A stretch of 64,000 bases of DNA, taken from NCBI RefSeq assembly GCF_022008395.1, contig NZ_JAIRBB010000007.1, positions 1-64,000 of the forward strand, in the 5' to 3' direction. This document shows positions 14,852-23,542 of this stretch, piece after piece. The notes under the pieces were generated by a model, which did not search any database, had not been told where the DNA came from, and saw nothing but the letters and a program-made list of their open reading frames with translations. The stretch's first letter is position 1. Every line of letters starts with the position of its first letter. The translations under genes and the position numbers were made by a program. This DNA is from Aequorivita xiaoshiensis (GTDB lineage: Bacteria; Bacteroidota; Bacteroidia; Flavobacteriales; Flavobacteriaceae).

Positions 14852-15866
14852 TTTGTTGTTTTTTATAATTGTCGTACCAATCTAAGCTCAATACAATAAA
14901 AACGCCAACTACCATAAACATTATTGCGAGTATGGTTTCCGTCCCAAAAGATTCTGGAAAATAGCGAGTGTATCCTGTAATTATTTCTCTTCCATTGGCG
15001 TCAACAACAATATTCCCTAGATTATCATAAACGTATTTTTCTTCCTTCCAAGGCCAAACTACCCCTAAAGACCCAGCAATAAACCCAATAATTACTGCGT
15101 AAGTTGCTTTTTTAAATCGTTTTAAGACATAAGCCAATAAGTGCGAAAGTGAAACTAATCCTACTAGCGAGCCAATAGAAAAAACAGCTAATACTTTAAG
15201 TAATTCAATGCGGTGCGGATCGTAAAGCCAACTAAAGTCTCCTTGAAATACATTGGCAATTGAATCGAAAAGTGCATTTACAGAATCTACTAGAAGCAGT
15301 ACATAATTCCCGAGGAGAATTAGTATAAACGACCCCGAAAGCCCTGGTAAGGTCATACCTGAAACGCTGATGATTCCACAGAAAAAAACAAATAGTAGAT
15401 TGCTGTTTTCTTTGGCAGGTTCTAAAAAACTAATAGCCACTCCAGCAATCACTCCAGCTATAAGGTAGGCGATGTATTTTCTGTTCCACTCACCAAAATC
15501 TTTTGCAATAAAGTAAATAGAACCGATTATCATTCCAAAAAAAGCACTCCAAACGTAGAGCTCGTAGTGAACGATGAGGTAGTCTAATAATTTAGAAATA
15601 CTAAAATAGCTGATTACCATTCCAGTAATTAGCAGTGTTAAAAACTGACCATTTGTATAGCGATATAAACTCTTAAACCGTCCACCGATTAAAAGTTTAA
15701 AAGCATTTTTATTTATTTTTTGAAGCGAGTAGATAAACTCTTCGTAAAAGCCAGCTACAAAGGCAACAACACCTCCCGAAACCCCTGGAACCTTATTGGC
15801 AGCACCCATTCCTAGCCCTTTGAGGACTAACCAAACTTTATCAGAAAGGGAGCGGTTTTCGTACAT
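14844..15866 (-). CDS. DUF368 membrane protein (polyprenyl-phosphate translocase family), copy 2
   Basis: 340 residues with eight or more membrane segments. The DUF368 signature LKGLGMGAANKVPGVSGGVVAFVAGFYEE (start at about 15) and the second half-copy GMTLPGLSGSFILILLGNY are visible, giving an internal two-fold repeat. Some DUF368 proteins have been shown to return undecaprenyl phosphate across the inner membrane for reuse in cell-wall synthesis; this copy has N in place of the usual D in GAADxVPGVSGG. It lies 24 nt downstream of its paralogue and overlaps aroE. Confidence 0.88.
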   Translation of the reverse strand: MYENRSLSDKVWLVLKGLGMGAANKVPGVSGGVVAFVAGFYEEFIYSLQKINKNAFKLLIGGRFKSLYRYTNGQFLTLLITGMVISYFSISKLLDYLIVHYELYVWSAFFGMIIGSIYFIAKDFGEWNRKYIAYLIAGVIAGVAISFLEPAKENSNLLFVFFCGIISVSGMTLPGLSGSFILILLGNYVLLLVDSVNALFDSIANVFQGDFSWLYDPHRIELLKVLAVFSIGSLVGLVSLSHLLAYVLKRFKKATYAVIIGFIAGSLGVVWPWKEEKYVYDNLGNIVVDANGREIITGYTRYFPESFGTETILAIMFMVVGVFIVLSLDWYDNYKKQQNV

Positions 15867-15890
15867 TATTGGGATATGTCTTTTTAAGAT

Positions 15891-16871
15891 TTAACGCTCA
15901 GTAGGATTTTGCTTTTTTACGGCTACACGTTCAAGTAAGAATATCGTTAAGAAGCCTATGATAGCAAAAACTATAGCTAAAATTACTTGAGGGTTTCCAT
16001 CGAAATTTTGAGGAAGAATACTCCGCTCTAAAAACGGAACTTCTTCTCCAGCGTGATTTAGCCTGTATTGAAGCACTTCTTTCCAAGGCCAAATTTTATT
16101 TAAAGCGCCAATCATAAATCCAGTTAGTACTGCTAATATTAGGTTTTTATGGTGGTTAAACAACCAGTTTAACACTTTAGAAAATATTTTTAACCCAACT
16201 ATAGCACCAAGGCCGAAGATTAAGATTTTTCCTAAGGAATTTAAAATAAGACTAGTGTCTAGTGTAGAAATACCTTCTGTAAGTTGGGTGATAATCCCGA
16301 TAACTGTTGTGTAAGCACCCATCAGTAAAAGGATAAAAGCTCCTGAAATTCCTGGGAGAATCATCGCGATAATAGCAATAAAACCAGCTAAGAAAAGAAA
16401 CCAAATACTATCTGGTGATCCTATTGGCTCTGCAATAGTTACTAAATAGGAGAGGACTGTGGCAATTAGTAAAGCAAAAATTACTACAAGGCGCCATTTC
16501 GAAATTTGTTTTCCTACGTATAGTATACTTGCGATTACCAATCCGAAGAAAAAAGACCATACAGCAATTGGGTAAAACTCCAACAGCCACGTAATTAATT
16601 TTGCAAGCGATAAAATACTTATCAATACCCCAGAAAAAAGAGCTAGTAGAAACGAAAGATTATAGTGTTTCCAGGCTTTAGAAAAGCCTTCTTTTTTCCA
16701 AATTTTAAAAAATCCTAGGTCTAAATTGTGAATGGTGGTAATTAGCTCTTCATAAATACCTGAAATAAAGGCAATAGTACCTCCCGAAACACCGGGAACA
16801 ACATCGGCAGCGCCCATCGCTAAACCTTTCGCAGTAATTAATAAGTATTGAATAAAATTTCTTTGAGGCAT
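15891..16871 (-). CDS. DUF368 membrane protein (polyprenyl-phosphate translocase family), copy 1
   Basis: 326 residues, polytopic. It has the consensus motif GLAMGAADVVPGVSGGTIAFISGIYEEL near the N-terminus and the matching half-site MILPGISGAFILLLMGAY in the middle, the two re-entrant repeats of the family. The expected role is recycling of undecaprenyl phosphate (C55-P) from the outer to the inner leaflet. It is paralogous to the next gene downstream (15 in-frame identities are obvious in the signature region), which suggests either functional backup or different lipid carriers. The stop lies 24 nt before the second copy. Confidence 0.9.
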   Translation of the reverse strand: MPQRNFIQYLLITAKGLAMGAADVVPGVSGGTIAFISGIYEELITTIHNLDLGFFKIWKKEGFSKAWKHYNLSFLLALFSGVLISILSLAKLITWLLEFYPIAVWSFFFGLVIASILYVGKQISKWRLVVIFALLIATVLSYLVTIAEPIGSPDSIWFLFLAGFIAIIAMILPGISGAFILLLMGAYTTVIGIITQLTEGISTLDTSLILNSLGKILIFGLGAIVGLKIFSKVLNWLFNHHKNLILAVLTGFMIGALNKIWPWKEVLQYRLNHAGEEVPFLERSILPQNFDGNPQVILAIVFAIIGFLTIFLLERVAVKKQNPTER

Positions 16872-16906
16872 AATTTTAAATTGCTAAAGCCCCAAAAATA
16901 CACAAA

Positions 16907-18307
16907 TTAAAGAGAAGGATTTTTGTGTTGTTTGATTATTTCTTGAACCCTTTTAATTTCTAAAACTGAAGGAAATAATTCTTCAAGGATCATAAAAAAT
17001 TCAGGTTCAGTTTTTAATGCATTTTTCAAGTGATATGCACCTTTATCACTTTCATTTAAAATGAAATACAATCCAGATAGTCGGTATTCTAACTCAGCGT
17101 TTTCTGAATAAAATTCAAGTGCCTGATTTAAATTGTTTACAGCTGCTTCAAATTCGCCTAATCTTGTTAAAATATCACTGCGTGTTAACCAAGATTCCAA
17201 TTCATAATTCCCTAATTCTAAGGTTTTACGGAATCCAACTTCAGCTTCTTCAAAAAGACTTAACTTGTTGTTTATTTTAGCGTAACGTTTCCAATACAGC
17301 ACATTTTCACTGTCAATATTAATGGCTTTTTCGATATAGTACAATGCTTTTTGATACTGTTTATTTTTGTAATAATAATCAGTAATGGCAATCCAACCTT
17401 TATCTAGTAAGGAATCTTCTTCTACACATTTGGTAAAAAACTGTAATGCCATTTCATCATTACCTAATTTCTCATAACATTTTCCAATGCGAAGTAGGGC
17501 GTATGATGTAGGGTCGTCTAATCCTAATGTAATAGAATAACTTTCTATTGCTTCTCTATATCTTTTGAGCTTTTCAAGTACTCTCCCTTTTTCAAGGTAT
17601 GCGCCAATAAATCTATCGTCGCTAATAATAGCAAAGTCGAATGCCGCAAGTGCTTTTTTATAATCTTTTAAAGCGAAATATTGTTTCCCCACTTGATGCC
17701 AAGCTACTTCGCAATAAGGATTTTTGTTTAAAAAATCATTTAAATAATCAATTGCTTGCTCGTATTCTTCAAGATATTCGAAACAGTAAATAATGTTGTA
17801 AAGTGCAGAATAATCCTGTTCGTCTTTCTCCAAACACTTCATAAAATATCGCTTGGCATTTTGGTAATCTTCCATAAAGAGATATTCCATACCTAGCAAT
17901 GAAAGCACATCACTTTCATCTGTGGTTATATCTAAAGCTTGCTCTAAGAGCGAAATTGCTTCCTTGTGTTGATCTCTACGAGAGAAGATATTTGCCTTTT
18001 GAATGTAAATTTCCTCGTTGCTTTGCTCTAATAAATAAAGTTCATTTAAAAGTTCTTCAGCAATATCTAATTGATTTTCGAAAATGTAAATTTCAATTTT
18101 AAAAAGCTTTAGGTTGGTAGAAGTAGGGTGTTGCTCTAAACCTAATTTAGTAGCTTTTTTAGCCAGTGCCATTTTTCCGTTTGCAAGGTAATGATGCACT
18201 ATTTCTTCAAATTCCTCGGAATCGAAAAACAGTACGCTGTTGGTTTTCAGCATAGATTCGAATTTCTCAAGGGCAAAGTTGTTATGCTCGTTTGAACTTA
18301 ATTGCAT
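16907..18307 (-). CDS. Tetratricopeptide repeat protein
   Basis: 466 residues made of about a dozen TPR units; good examples are YEQAIDYLNDFLNKNPYCEVAWHQVGKQYF and YKKALAAFDFAIISDDRFIGAYLEKGRVLEKL. There is no signal peptide or membrane segment, so it is probably cytoplasmic and serves as a protein-binding scaffold. No catalytic domain is fused to it. It is the first gene of a minus-strand group with the two DUF368 genes and aroE; the gap to the first DUF368 gene is 35 nt. Confidence 0.9.
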   Translation of the reverse strand: MQLSSNEHNNFALEKFESMLKTNSVLFFDSEEFEEIVHHYLANGKMALAKKATKLGLEQHPTSTNLKLFKIEIYIFENQLDIAEELLNELYLLEQSNEEIYIQKANIFSRRDQHKEAISLLEQALDITTDESDVLSLLGMEYLFMEDYQNAKRYFMKCLEKDEQDYSALYNIIYCFEYLEEYEQAIDYLNDFLNKNPYCEVAWHQVGKQYFALKDYKKALAAFDFAIISDDRFIGAYLEKGRVLEKLKRYREAIESYSITLGLDDPTSYALLRIGKCYEKLGNDEMALQFFTKCVEEDSLLDKGWIAITDYYYKNKQYQKALYYIEKAINIDSENVLYWKRYAKINNKLSLFEEAEVGFRKTLELGNYELESWLTRSDILTRLGEFEAAVNNLNQALEFYSENAELEYRLSGLYFILNESDKGAYHLKNALKTEPEFFMILEELFPSVLEIKRVQEIIKQHKNPSL

Positions 18308-18443
18308 ACGCTCGTTTTAACGGTTGTAACTATTTTAAAGATAGTAATGATAATTTAAGTTCAATTGTTATGCCGAGTTTCTTGTTAACGAACTTATTAA
18401 CATGTAAATTAGAATGTAAATACTTGATAATCAATAAAATAAT

Positions 18444-19634
18444 TTAGTTTGTTTTCTTTTGAATTGAATTTAAAACTTCTAAAATTATATTACAACCTTC
18501 TGTAATTTCGTCATTACTAATTGTTAGGGGAGGTGTTATACGTATGGCTCTTCCTTCGAAAAGTAGCCAGAAAAGAATTAATCCACGGTCTTTACAAGCA
18601 AGGATAACTTCGTTTGCAATTTCTGGGGTTTCCACCATTGCCGCAAGCATTAAACCTCGTCCGCGAACTTCGGTAATTAACGGGTGATTTAGTAGTTTTC
18701 TAAACAGCTTTTCCTTTTCAAGGGTTTGCTTTATAATATCGGTTTCAGTTAATTCTTGAAGTGTCGCCAAAGCAGCTGAAGCAATTACTGGATTACCACC
18801 AAAAGTAGTAATATGCCCTAACTTTGGATTGTCTTGAAGTAGCGTCATCACTTCGTGTGAAGTTGTAAATGCTCCAATTGGCATTCCTCCACCCATTCCT
18901 TTTCCCATAACTAGTATGTCTGGTACTATTCCAAAATGTTGAAATGCGAAAAGCTCACCTGTGCGGCCAAAGCCTGGTTGAATTTCATCTAGTAGTAACA
19001 AAGTGCCGGTTTCGTCACACTTTTCACGTACTTTTTTCAGGTAGTTATTTTCTGGCTGAATAAAACCAGCGCCACCCTGAATAGTTTCTAAAATAATAGC
19101 AGCAGTCTCTGAAGTTATTTTTTCAAGGTCTGCTTCGTTATTAAAAGTAACAGGAAAACAATTAGGTATTAAAGGTTTAAATGCGTTTTTGCGCTCTTCG
19201 AAGCCCATAACACTCATAGAACCCATGGTGTTTCCGTGATAGGCGTTGTTTGCGTAAAGAATTTGTGTTCTACCTGTTGCGCGGCGTGCTAGTTTTAAAG
19301 CACCTTCAATGGCTTCTGTACCGCTATTAACTAAATAAGTGGTGTTTAGATTTTTAGGTAAATTTTCAGCGAGTAATTTAGTAAGCGCCACAGCTGGATC
19401 TTGAATGTATTCTCCATAAACCATAACATGAAGGTACTTTTCTGTCTGATTTTTAATAGCCGAAACCACTCGTGGATGACAATGACCAAGTGTACAAGCT
19501 GAAACTCCAGCCACAAAATCTAAATGTTTTTCTCCTGATTTGTCGTAAATATAACTCCCTTCTGCACGAGCAATCTCCATCGCCAATGGGTGAGGAGTGG
19601 TTTGTGCCTGATATTTGAAGAAATCGTTTTTCAT
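18444..19634 (-). CDS. Class-III PLP aminotransferase (acetylornithine/4-aminobutyrate type)
   Basis: 396 residues. PLP fold type I: substrate-phosphate loop VNSGTEAIEGALKLAR, Y-H-G-N-T segment, the aspartate in LLLDEIQPGFGRTG, and the Schiff-base lysine in LVMGKGMGGGMPIGAF. The class includes acetylornithine, ornithine and 4-aminobutyrate aminotransferases. No arg, gab or lys genes lie next to it, so the substrate cannot be fixed. Similar stand-alone genes in flavobacteria are often annotated as aspartate aminotransferase family. It is followed by a short heptamer repeat tract and then the ostA-like gene on the same strand. Confidence 0.9.
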   Translation of the reverse strand: MKNDFFKYQAQTTPHPLAMEIARAEGSYIYDKSGEKHLDFVAGVSACTLGHCHPRVVSAIKNQTEKYLHVMVYGEYIQDPAVALTKLLAENLPKNLNTTYLVNSGTEAIEGALKLARRATGRTQILYANNAYHGNTMGSMSVMGFEERKNAFKPLIPNCFPVTFNNEADLEKITSETAAIILETIQGGAGFIQPENNYLKKVREKCDETGTLLLLDEIQPGFGRTGELFAFQHFGIVPDILVMGKGMGGGMPIGAFTTSHEVMTLLQDNPKLGHITTFGGNPVIASAALATLQELTETDIIKQTLEKEKLFRKLLNHPLITEVRGRGLMLAAMVETPEIANEVILACKDRGLILFWLLFEGRAIRITPPLTISNDEITEGCNIILEVLNSIQKKTN

Positions 19635-19750
19635 TGTTTTATAAATAAATATATGCGCAATTTATATCGATAGAATTGCTTTTGGTTTTGTAGAAATTGA
19701 AAGTAAAACCAAAAGAATTTGTGAACTTTAAAAAAAAAGAAATTTACTTT

Positions 19751-19813
19751 CCAACCTCCAACCTCCAACCTCCAACTTCCAACCTCCAACTTCGAACCTC
19801 CAACTTCGAACCT
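19751..19813. repeat. Heptamer tandem repeat, nine units
   Basis: Nine consecutive 7-nt units fill exactly 63 nt: CCAACCT three times, then variants CCAACTT and CGAACCT in alternation. It begins 5 nt past the stop codon of the ostA-like gene (reading the minus strand). Unit length and sequence relate it to the degenerate tract at 9133-9226. A role as a simple intergenic repeat is likely; no protein is encoded. Confidence 0.85.
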
Positions 19814-19817
19814 CTAA

Positions 19818-21515
19818 TTATTCGTCTTCTCCTGTTTGCGCTTTAGGGTCGTCTGGGCGACTTTGTAGGTCCTTCGGACTTAATTTAGACTCTTTTGGGA
19901 GTTGAATTTTGTCTTCGGGTATATCTTCAAAAAACTCACCTTCGTCGTAAGGCAACGGAATTCCTTGAATTTTAGGTAGAACAGGGGCTGGTTTACCTTT
20001 AAATAAATCTTCTACTTTTAACAACCGTTCGTCGCCTCTCCATATAAAACCTGGTAAAAGTCGAGCGTTTTCAGGAAGCATGGAAGGTGGGTATACCTTA
20101 CCCGTTGCTTTATTGATAAATCTAATTCCTGTAATTTGCTGTTGCTCCAAATACATTTGAATGGAACTGGAAACAGTATTGTTTATCCCAACCAATTGCT
20201 CTTTATCGTCTCGAGAATAATAAATTACTTGAGTGTTTTTGTTGATGTTTACGGTATCTAATTCGTTGTTTGTGAAAAGCCCAATAAGACTTTCTCCCTT
20301 TACTTGATTGTAACCCAAACTATCTTTTTGAACTAAGAACGCATTATTAAAAACTTTTAATGTGTCTAGTTTATTCGTTAAAGTGTCTGATAAAATATGA
20401 ATAGTGTCACCAGTCATTTGGTTTTCCCCACTCCACATCACAGGGTTTCGCAATAACTTTGTGATGCCCCGTTTTTCATTTACGTAGATAGAATCGCATT
20501 TACCGCTAGTAGGTTCATCACCTTTTTTACCAGGTTTAAACATCCTTGCTTGATAAAAACCTTTTAAAATTCTATCTTCAGGCTTCCCTGTTACTTGTAA
20601 TGTATCGGCATGAACGTAAATAGAGTCGTTGTCACGAACTGTAATTGCAACAGCTCTTTTAGTTATAAAAACAGAATCTTTAGCGCGAAAAACTTCGGCG
20701 TAATGCCCGCGGATAAAGCTTTTGTTAATAGTGTCTATTACTCTAATGTTATTGGTAGCAGAAGCAAAGCTTTTATTTCGGTCGAAATAAATACTATCGC
20801 CATAAAGCGTTCTGTTTTCGTAATCTACTCTAGAATTTTTTACAAAATAACCTGTGTCCCCGCGAGTGTCGTAATATCCTCGCTCGCAATATACAGTGCT
20901 AGTTTCACTTTCTATAGTTGAAGGACCGTAGAGGTAAGCATCACCAGATTCGGAATAAAAATCTAATTGATTGCTCTTTACCGTGTATTTTGGATTTACA
21001 ATTTTTACGTCTGATAAAAACTGATACTTCTGACTTTCTGCAAAATACCTTCCAATTCTACTTGTCAATACACTCGCCGTGTCTTGTACAGTTCCTCCAG
21101 ATCTGTAAAAAGCTTGTTGTTTAACCCTATCGAAGTAAAGGGTATCCGTTTTTAGTGTAGTTTTTGGCTCAGTAAGTACTACATCACCACTTGCAAAGGC
21201 AAATTGAGTGTTTCCGTTATACTCGGCGTATTTACTATTCATGGAAATAGTATCGCCCTGTGAAATTCGTACTTGACCATAGGCTTTTACGAAGTTGCTT
21301 TTTAAATAAACAAAGGCTTGGTCGCACCACATCTCTACACCTTCATGAACGATATAAACTTGTCCCGATTCGTCTTTAGTGTATATGGCCGCATTTGGAA
21401 ATTCTGGTCGAATTTCTAGATAACCAGATTGTATATCAACTTTCTGTTTTTCCTGTGCGGAAAGATGTATTCCGAAGAAAAGAAAAAGTAAAATATATGC
21501 CGATATTGCTCTCAA
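19818..21515 (-). CDS. OstA-like protein (LptA/LptD N-domain family)
   Basis: 565 residues with a cleavable signal peptide (MRAISAYILLFLFFGIHLSAQ). The body is beta-rich with repeated OstA strands of the type VYLKSNFVKAYGQVRISQGDTISMNSKYAEYNG and VYCERGYYDTRGDTGYFVKNSRVDYENRTLYGDSIYFDR. The C-terminus is Pro- and acid-rich (about 510-565). OstA/LptA folds bridge the periplasm and guide LPS to the outer membrane. This Bacteroidota version is longer than LptA and lacks the LptD barrel, so it probably acts as the periplasmic part of LPS transport. Function is inferred from the family. Confidence 0.85.
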   Translation of the reverse strand: MRAISAYILLFLFFGIHLSAQEKQKVDIQSGYLEIRPEFPNAAIYTKDESGQVYIVHEGVEMWCDQAFVYLKSNFVKAYGQVRISQGDTISMNSKYAEYNGNTQFAFASGDVVLTEPKTTLKTDTLYFDRVKQQAFYRSGGTVQDTASVLTSRIGRYFAESQKYQFLSDVKIVNPKYTVKSNQLDFYSESGDAYLYGPSTIESETSTVYCERGYYDTRGDTGYFVKNSRVDYENRTLYGDSIYFDRNKSFASATNNIRVIDTINKSFIRGHYAEVFRAKDSVFITKRAVAITVRDNDSIYVHADTLQVTGKPEDRILKGFYQARMFKPGKKGDEPTSGKCDSIYVNEKRGITKLLRNPVMWSGENQMTGDTIHILSDTLTNKLDTLKVFNNAFLVQKDSLGYNQVKGESLIGLFTNNELDTVNINKNTQVIYYSRDDKEQLVGINNTVSSSIQMYLEQQQITGIRFINKATGKVYPPSMLPENARLLPGFIWRGDERLLKVEDLFKGKPAPVLPKIQGIPLPYDEGEFFEDIPEDKIQLPKESKLSPKDLQSRPDDPKAQTGEDE

Positions 21516-21625
21516 ATGCTGCTTCTCTTTTATTTATTCTCCGCTTTAAACTCAAATACCTACAAGGTTTTCAAAAACCTTGTAGGATTATGTATTTGAA
21601 AGTTATAATGTTTAAAAACTAATTC

Positions 21626-22900
21626 TTAGTCTCTAAGAATTGTTTGTTTTCTATCTGGACCTACAGATACTATCTTGATAGGAATTTCCAATTCTTTTTC
21701 AAGGAAATCTATGTAGTCTATTAGCGCTTGAGGTAACTGAGATGCTTCACTCATCTTAGTTAAATCGGCTTTCCAACCTTTCATTTCTGAATAGATAGGA
21801 GTAACGTTTTCGGCTTCTAGGTTGTACGGTAGATGCTCGATGGTTTCGCCTTTGTAATTGTATGCAGTACAGATTTTTAAGGTGTCAAATCCACTTAAAA
21901 CGTCGGCTTTCATCATAATTAATTGTGTTACACCATTCACCTGAACAGCGTATTTTAACGCAACTAAATCTAACCATCCACAACGTCTTGCACGCCCTGT
22001 AACAGCTCCAAATTCGTTCCCAATCTTTGCCATTTTTGCGCCTACTTCATCAAAAAGTTCGGTAGGGAAAGGACCACTACCAACGCGAGTTGTGTATGCT
22101 TTAAATATTCCAAATACATCTTTTACTTTGTTAGGCGGTACACCCAAACCAGTACAAGCACCAGCAGCAGTAGTGTTTGAAGACGTTACAAAAGGATAAG
22201 TTCCAAAATCGATGTCTAATAACGAACCTTGAGCTCCTTCAGCTAAAATTGTCTTTCCAGATTTTTGTGCTTGGTGTAAGTATTCTTCACTATCAATAAA
22301 TGTTAGTGTTTTTAGCGTTTCTACTGAAGCGAAAAATTCGGCTTCAAGATCTGCTAAATCGTACTGAACATCAACATTGTGAAAAGCAATTAACGCCTCA
22401 TGCTTATCTGCTAATGCGCGATATTTATCTTTCCAGTTGTCTAATTCTAAATCACCAATACGAATTCCGTTTCTTCCGGTTTTATCCATATATGTTGGCC
22501 CGATACCTTTTAAAGTAGAACCAATTTTTGCTTTTCCTTTAGAAGCTTCAGAAGCTGCGTCAAGCAAACGGTGTGTTGGTAAAATGATATGTGCTTTTCT
22601 TGACAGAATCAAGTTTTTCTTGTAATCGATATTGTATTTGTCAAGTCCTTCCAGTTCTTTTACAAAAACAACTGGATCGATAACAACACCGTTACCAATT
22701 ACATTCATTGCGTTTGTGTGGAAAATTCCAGAAGGAATTGTTCTCAAAACGTGTTTAATGCCGTCGAATTCTAAGGTGTGGCCTGCGTTTGGCCCGCCTT
22801 GAAAGCGTGCGATTATATCATAGTTTTTTGTAAGTACGTCGACAATTTTTCCTTTGCCTTCGTCGCCCCATTGTAGTCCAAGTAGTAAGTCTACTGCCAT
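21626..22900 (-). CDS. purA: Adenylosuccinate synthetase
   Basis: 424 residues. It joins IMP and aspartate with GTP to form adenylosuccinate in AMP synthesis. The N-terminal GTP loop GLQWGDEGKGKIVD, the IMP-binding NAGHT, GNGVVIDP, the GSTLKGIGPTYMDKTGRNGIRIGDL segment and EGAQGSLLDIDFGTYPFVTSSN are all intact, as is the GRARRCGWLDLVALKYA region. The gene starts 6 nt after the end of the Fur-family gene on the same strand, so the two form an operon, a common arrangement in flavobacteria. Confidence 0.97.
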   Translation of the reverse strand: MAVDLLLGLQWGDEGKGKIVDVLTKNYDIIARFQGGPNAGHTLEFDGIKHVLRTIPSGIFHTNAMNVIGNGVVIDPVVFVKELEGLDKYNIDYKKNLILSRKAHIILPTHRLLDAASEASKGKAKIGSTLKGIGPTYMDKTGRNGIRIGDLELDNWKDKYRALADKHEALIAFHNVDVQYDLADLEAEFFASVETLKTLTFIDSEEYLHQAQKSGKTILAEGAQGSLLDIDFGTYPFVTSSNTTAAGACTGLGVPPNKVKDVFGIFKAYTTRVGSGPFPTELFDEVGAKMAKIGNEFGAVTGRARRCGWLDLVALKYAVQVNGVTQLIMMKADVLSGFDTLKICTAYNYKGETIEHLPYNLEAENVTPIYSEMKGWKADLTKMSEASQLPQALIDYIDFLEKELEIPIKIVSVGPDRKQTILRD

Positions 22901-22906
22901 AATTTA

Positions 22907-23377
22907 TCAAGAATTGTCCGCGTCAGAATTTGTTGCGGGTTTTTTATTTCCGTAGAAATATAGTGAATGGTTGGTTATTTCAATATTGAAAACTTCTTCA
23001 ATAGTTTTTTTAATGCTTTGTATTCTAGGATCGCAAAACTCAATTACTTCGCCATCCGAAAGGATAACGTGGTCGTGATTGCGGTCGAAATATGACTTTT
23101 CGTAATGCGCTTGGTTTTGCCCAAACTGATGTTTGCGAACCAAACCACACTCTAAAAGTAATTCAATAGTGTTGTAAAGCGTTGCGCGACTTACGCGATA
23201 ATTTTTATTCTTCATATTTATATACAACGATTCAATATCAAAATGGTCGTCGTGGTCATAAATTTCTTGAAGTATAGCAAAGCGCTCTGGCGTTTTACGG
23301 TGTCCTTTTTCCTCTAAAAAACCCGTGAAAACGTTCTTTACAATAGCCTGATTATTTAAGTCTGTTTTAATGCTCAT
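22907..23377 (-). CDS. Fur family transcriptional regulator
   Basis: 156 residues. The winged helix is at about 20-85 ([55 protein letters not shown]), and the C-terminal dimer domain contains the metal-site pattern ([15 protein letters not shown]). Fur-family proteins are metal- or peroxide-responsive repressors; the usual two CxxC zinc motifs are absent, which is common for Bacteroidota members, so I do not say whether it is Fur, PerR or Zur. It is cotranscribed with purA, 6 nt downstream. Confidence 0.92.
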   Translation of the reverse strand: MSIKTDLNNQAIVKNVFTGFLEEKGHRKTPERFAILQEIYDHDDHFDIESLYINMKNKNYRVSRATLYNTIELLLECGLVRKHQFGQNQAHYEKSYFDRNHDHVILSDGEVIEFCDPRIQSIKKTIEEVFNIEITNHSLYFYGNKKPATNSDADNS

Positions 23378-23542
23378 AATAAGGATGCAAAGTTACTCAA
23401 AATTTAGATGTTCTATTATGGAAATTAAAGAAAAAGAAACTATAGGTATTTGGCACTATAAAATTCAGCTTTTTATGCCTAAAAACTTCACGTATACTGG
23501 GTTTTCAATTCTTGTAACACCTTAATGCTTCATCTATTTTAT

